Below the pieces are notes generated by a model, which saw only the letters and a program-made list of their open reading frames with translations, did not search any database and had not been told where the DNA came from. Shown one piece after another: positions 61,423 through 64,000 of a stretch of 64,000 bases of DNA. Position 1 is the stretch's first letter. Each line of letters begins with the position of its first letter. Source of the stretch: JAOTWJ01 sp036398175 (lineage in GTDB: Bacteria > Gemmatimonadota > Gemmatimonadetes > Gemmatimonadales > GWC2-71-9). The stretch is taken from positions 1-64,000 of the forward strand of contig DASWHL010000104.1 in the NCBI GenBank assembly GCA_036398175.1. Reading direction: 5' to 3'. A program made the translations under genes and the position numbers.

Positions 61423-62795
61423 CGTCCGCGGGACGGACGGTCCGCATCGCGTCGGGCCAGGGGTTCTGGGGCGACTGGCTCGAGGCGCCGGTCCGGCAGG
61501 TGGAGGGCGGCCCCATTGACTACCTGATGATGGACTATCTGGCCGAGGTCACGATGTCCATCATGCAGAAGCAGCGCTCCCGCGACCCGTCGCGGGGCTA
61601 CGCCACCGATTTCGTGCCCCTCATGGAACGGATCCTGCCCACGGTGGTCGAGCGGGGCATCCGGATCACGGCTAACGCGGGCGGCGTGAATCCGCGCGCG
61701 TGCGCCGACGCGGTGATCGCGGTGGCCCGGAAGCACGGGCTCGGTGGGCGGGTGCGCGTGGGCATCGTGACCGGCGACGACATCCTAGAGCGGCTGGACG
61801 CGCTGATCGCCGGGGGGCACGCGCTGGCGAACATGGACACGGGCGCCCCGCTCAGCACGGTCCGCGGCAGCGTGCTCTCCGCCAACGCGTACCTCGGTGC
61901 CGCCAGCATCGTCGAGGCGCTGCGGCAGAGCGCCAACGTCGTCATCACCGGGCGGGTGACGGACACCGGGCTCACGCTGGGACCCATGATGCACGAGTTC
62001 GGCTGGGCGGCCGACGACTGGGACCGGCTCGCGGCAGGGACGGTGGCGGGCCACATCATCGAATGCGGCGCCCAGTGCTCGGGCGGGAACTGCCTCGTGG
62101 ACTGGGAGCGGATCCCGCACCTGGAGGATCCGGGATACCCGATCGTGGATGCCCGCAGCGACGGCACGTTCGCGATCACCAAGCACGCGGGCACGGGCGG
62201 CCGCATCTCGGTTCCCTCGATCACCGAGCAGCTGGTGTACGAGATGGGCGATCCGCGGCATTACATCACGCCGGACGTCGTCGCCGACTTCACGACGATC
62301 CACCTCGCGCAGGCGGGACCCGACCGCGTGCGGGTTACCGGGGTGCGCGGAGGGCCCGCCACCGAGTTCCTCAAGGTCTCGATCGCCTACTTCTACGGGT
62401 ACAAGGCCGTCGGCACGCTGGTGTACGCCTGGCCGGACGCGCACAAGAAGGCGCGGGCGGCCGACCGGATTCTCCGGGAGCGGCTGGCGCGGCTCGGGCT
62501 CGTGTTCGAGGAGATCCTGACGGAGTACGTGGGCGCGGACGCGACCCACGGACCGCTCGCCGGCCCGCCGGATCCCGACGCGCCGGAGGTGCAGCTCCGG
62601 ATCGGCGTGCGGGCGCCGGACCGCGCGCCGGTGGAGCGGTTCACGCGGGAGATCGCGCCGTTGATTCTCAACGGGCCACCGAGCGTCACGGGGTTCGCGG
62701 GTGGGCGACCCAAGGTCGAAGAAATCGTGGCATACTGGCCGGCGCTGATCCGGAAGTCGGAGATCACGCCGCGGGTCGAGGTGCTGGATGCGTAG
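61419..62795 (+). CDS. AtuA-family protein (DUF1446), acyclic terpene utilisation
   Basis: The 458-residue protein matches the AtuA/DUF1446 family: IASGQGFWGDWLEAPVRQV, YLMMDYLAEVTMSIMQKQ, GIRITANAGGVNPRAC, VVITGRVTDTGLTLGPM, ECGAQCSGGNCLVDW. AtuA is required for growth on citronellol and geraniol in Pseudomonas but its reaction is not firmly established. In the usual fused form an AtuA-like C-terminal domain follows; here that part is the next separate gene. GTG start with 4-bp overlap with the protease gene. Confidence 0.88.
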   Translation: MTSAGRTVRIASGQGFWGDWLEAPVRQVEGGPIDYLMMDYLAEVTMSIMQKQRSRDPSRGYATDFVPLMERILPTVVERGIRITANAGGVNPRACADAVIAVARKHGLGGRVRVGIVTGDDILERLDALIAGGHALANMDTGAPLSTVRGSVLSANAYLGAASIVEALRQSANVVITGRVTDTGLTLGPMMHEFGWAADDWDRLAAGTVAGHIIECGAQCSGGNCLVDWERIPHLEDPGYPIVDARSDGTFAITKHAGTGGRISVPSITEQLVYEMGDPRHYITPDVVADFTTIHLAQAGPDRVRVTGVRGGPATEFLKVSIAYFYGYKAVGTLVYAWPDAHKKARAADRILRERLARLGLVFEEILTEYVGADATHGPLAGPPDPDAPEVQLRIGVRAPDRAPVERFTREIAPLILNGPPSVTGFAGGRPKVEEIVAYWPALIRKSEITPRVEVLDA

Positions 62796-62825
62796 CGACG
62801 GGATGGACGGGGGAGGGATCGGGTA

Positions 62826-63185
62826 GTGGGGACGAAAGCCCGCCGGCCGGCCCGCCGGACCGTTCAACTCCGCTACCTCGCCCACGCGCGGAGCGGCGAC
62901 AAGGGCGACACGGCCAACGTGGGGTTGATCGCGCTCCGGCCCGCGTTCTATCCGGTGCTCGCGCGCGAGGTGACGGCGGCCCGGGTGGCCGCGCACTTCA
63001 CGGGCATGCTGACCGGCGGCGTCGAGCGGTTCGCGCTGCCCAACCTCCGCGCGCTCAACTTCCTGCTGCACGGCGCGCTGGGCGGCGGCGGCACGCTGTC
63101 GCTCAAGACGGACGCGCAGGGGAAGGTGTTCTCCACGGCGCTGCTCCGCATGGAGATCCCGGTGCCGGGGGACCTCGATGTCTGA
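62826..63185 (+). CDS. AtuA-like ferredoxin-fold domain protein
   Basis: The 119-residue protein has the family signature LAHARSGDKGDTANVGLIAL plus LPNLRALNFLLHGALGGGG. It is the small partner of the AtuA core, found fused in some organisms and separate in others. GTG 62826 has GGGAGGG about 8 bp upstream and follows AtuA by 30 bp. It overlaps the hydratase by 8 bp. Confidence 0.87.
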   Translation: MGTKARRPARRTVQLRYLAHARSGDKGDTANVGLIALRPAFYPVLAREVTAARVAAHFTGMLTGGVERFALPNLRALNFLLHGALGGGGTLSLKTDAQGKVFSTALLRMEIPVPGDLDV

Positions 63186-63939
63186 CGACCGCCTGCTGGT
63201 GGCGCTCGCGGACCGCGTGCTCACGCTGACGCTGAACCGTCCCGACAAGCGGAACGCCATTGACACACTCATGATCGAGGCCCTGCACGCGGCCCTCGAG
63301 CGGGCGCAGCTGGACGCCGCGGTCCGCGTCGTGGCCGTGCGCGGCGCCGGTACGGACTTCTGCGCCGGGGCGGACCTGGCGGAGCTGCTGGCGTCGGCGG
63401 ATCGGCCGGCCGAGGAGAACCGTGCCCAGGCGCAGCGGCTGGGCGACGTGTTCATCCGGATGCGCGAGCTGCCCAAGCCGGTCGTGGCCGTGGTGCACGG
63501 GCGCGCGCTGGCCGGTGGGTGCGGACTCGCGACCGCGTGTGACCTCGTGCTGGCCCGGGCTGACGCGCAGCTCGGCTACCCGGAAGTGCGGCGCGGATTC
63601 GTCCCGGCCATGGTCATGGCCATGCTGCGCCGCGCGGTGGGAGAGAAGGCCGCGTTCGACCTCGTGGCCACGGGCCGGATCCTCTCGGCGGACGAAGCAC
63701 GGGCGCTCGGCCTGGTGTCGCGCGTGCTGGCCCCGGAGACCTTCGAGTCCGACGCCGGTCACGTAACCGCGACGCTTGCCGCGCAGAGCCCCACCGCGCT
63801 GGCCCTCATCAAACGGCAGCTGTACGAGCTCGACGGGCGGAGCTTTGCCAACGGGATTCGGCTGGGGGCCGACGTCAACGCGCTCGCGCGGGCCACGCCC
63901 GATTTCCGCGCCGCCGTGCAGGCCTTCCTCGAGCGCTAG
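63178..63939 (+). CDS. Enoyl-CoA hydratase/isomerase family protein
   Basis: The 253-residue crotonase-fold protein has the oxyanion loop FCAGADLAELL and the second conserved segment GRALAGGCGLATACDLVLAR. The first catalytic Glu of classical enoyl-CoA hydratase (GGxCEL) is Gly here, while the second is kept (LGYPEVRRGFVPA). This pattern is seen in methylglutaconyl-type and other non-classical members, so it may hydrate a glutaconyl-like or branched enoyl-CoA. Last gene of the run, overlapping the AtuA-like gene by 8 bp and followed directly by a hairpin. Confidence 0.9.
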   Translation: MSDDRLLVALADRVLTLTLNRPDKRNAIDTLMIEALHAALERAQLDAAVRVVAVRGAGTDFCAGADLAELLASADRPAEENRAQAQRLGDVFIRMRELPKPVVAVVHGRALAGGCGLATACDLVLARADAQLGYPEVRRGFVPAMVMAMLRRAVGEKAAFDLVATGRILSADEARALGLVSRVLAPETFESDAGHVTATLAAQSPTALALIKRQLYELDGRSFANGIRLGADVNALARATPDFRAAVQAFLER

Positions 63940-63956
63940 CCGGCGGCCCCCGCCGG
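63940..63956 (+). terminator. GC-rich hairpin after the last gene
   Basis: CCGGCGG-CCC-CCGCCGG starts at the base after the hydratase stop. It is a perfect seven-pair stem with a 3-nt loop but has no following T run, so it is more likely an mRNA-end stabiliser or Rho-assisted site than a classical intrinsic terminator. The remaining 44 bases to the window end hold nothing I can assign. Confidence 0.4.
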
Positions 63957-64000
63957 GCTCTGGCGTCCGCAGGATCACCAGTGCGAAGAATTGGCGCCGT

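Overview
The window is very GC-rich, about 95% coding, and packed with genes whose stop and start codons overlap (ATGA, GTGA, TGATG). It reads as the chromosome of a free-living Gram-negative bacterium: there are lipoproteins, a signal-peptide barrel-like protein, LexA, NAD-dependent ligase, de novo purine, tryptophan, folate and pantothenate genes, PPDK and HD-type phosphodiesterases. The style and mix resemble Gemmatimonadota, but that is an inference from gene content only. I saw no rRNA, tRNA, IS element, phage or CRISPR array.

Region by region. (1) 1-4567, plus strand: a compact four-gene cluster of a GNAT, a Rieske oxygenase, a second GNAT-like protein and a GH3-type acyl-adenylating enzyme. 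It looks like an uncharacterised small-molecule acylation or oxidation pathway. (2) 4561-11620: a small leaderless-looking gene converges on an S1/P1 nuclease. Then, on the minus strand, come a cell-wall transglycosylase (mtgA), ligA, a polX/PHP repair polymerase and an SLC13/ArsB-type permease with a one-base frame disruption. (3) 11621-12703: an AT-rich island, a Nudix gene and copies of a short double-hairpin repeat, also present at 5826. (4) 29170 down to 12686: one almost gap-free minus-strand run, truA-fsa-htrA-purB-purC-psd-pssA-purS-purQ-lipoprotein-zinc ribbon-purL-purF, then ppdK, nitrilase and GNAT. (5) 29177-30997: a divergent truA/trpD promoter region, trpD, and lexA with two direct-repeat operators. 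(6) 31005-40398, plus: trpC-trpB-HEAT protein-HD-GYP protein-trpA-folB-folK-panB-panC-yqeK-LytR_C protein, meeting rlmN and a barrel-like protein on the minus strand. (7) 42399-52572, plus: PTS EIIA, aspS, phoH, 7TM-HD, ybeY, two CNNM/CBS proteins, DUF502 and mgtE. (8) 52610-63939, plus: MeaB-type GTPase, split B12 acyl-CoA mutase, a bacterial Vms1/eRF1-like protein, acyl-CoA carboxylase beta, a TPPII-like S8 protease, AtuA, an AtuA-like small protein and an enoyl-CoA hydratase.

How they work together. The minus-strand run supplies most of the early-to-middle purine pathway and couples it to phosphatidylethanolamine synthesis, envelope proteolysis and tRNA modification. The plus-strand biosynthetic run makes tryptophan, folate and pantothenate precursors, with two unrelated signalling-type genes inserted between trpB and trpA. 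The last region looks like branched-chain acyl-CoA catabolism. Its mutase carries the Phe/Gln pair typical of isobutyryl-CoA mutase rather than the Tyr/Arg pair of methylmalonyl-CoA mutase.

The observations most worth following are the GNAT/Rieske/GH3 cluster, the mutase specificity residues, the lexA direct-repeat operators, the shared TAnnTT boxes immediately upstream of SD-less starts, the double-hairpin repeats that end two convergent genes, the permease frameshift, and the release-factor-like gene inside the mutase operon.
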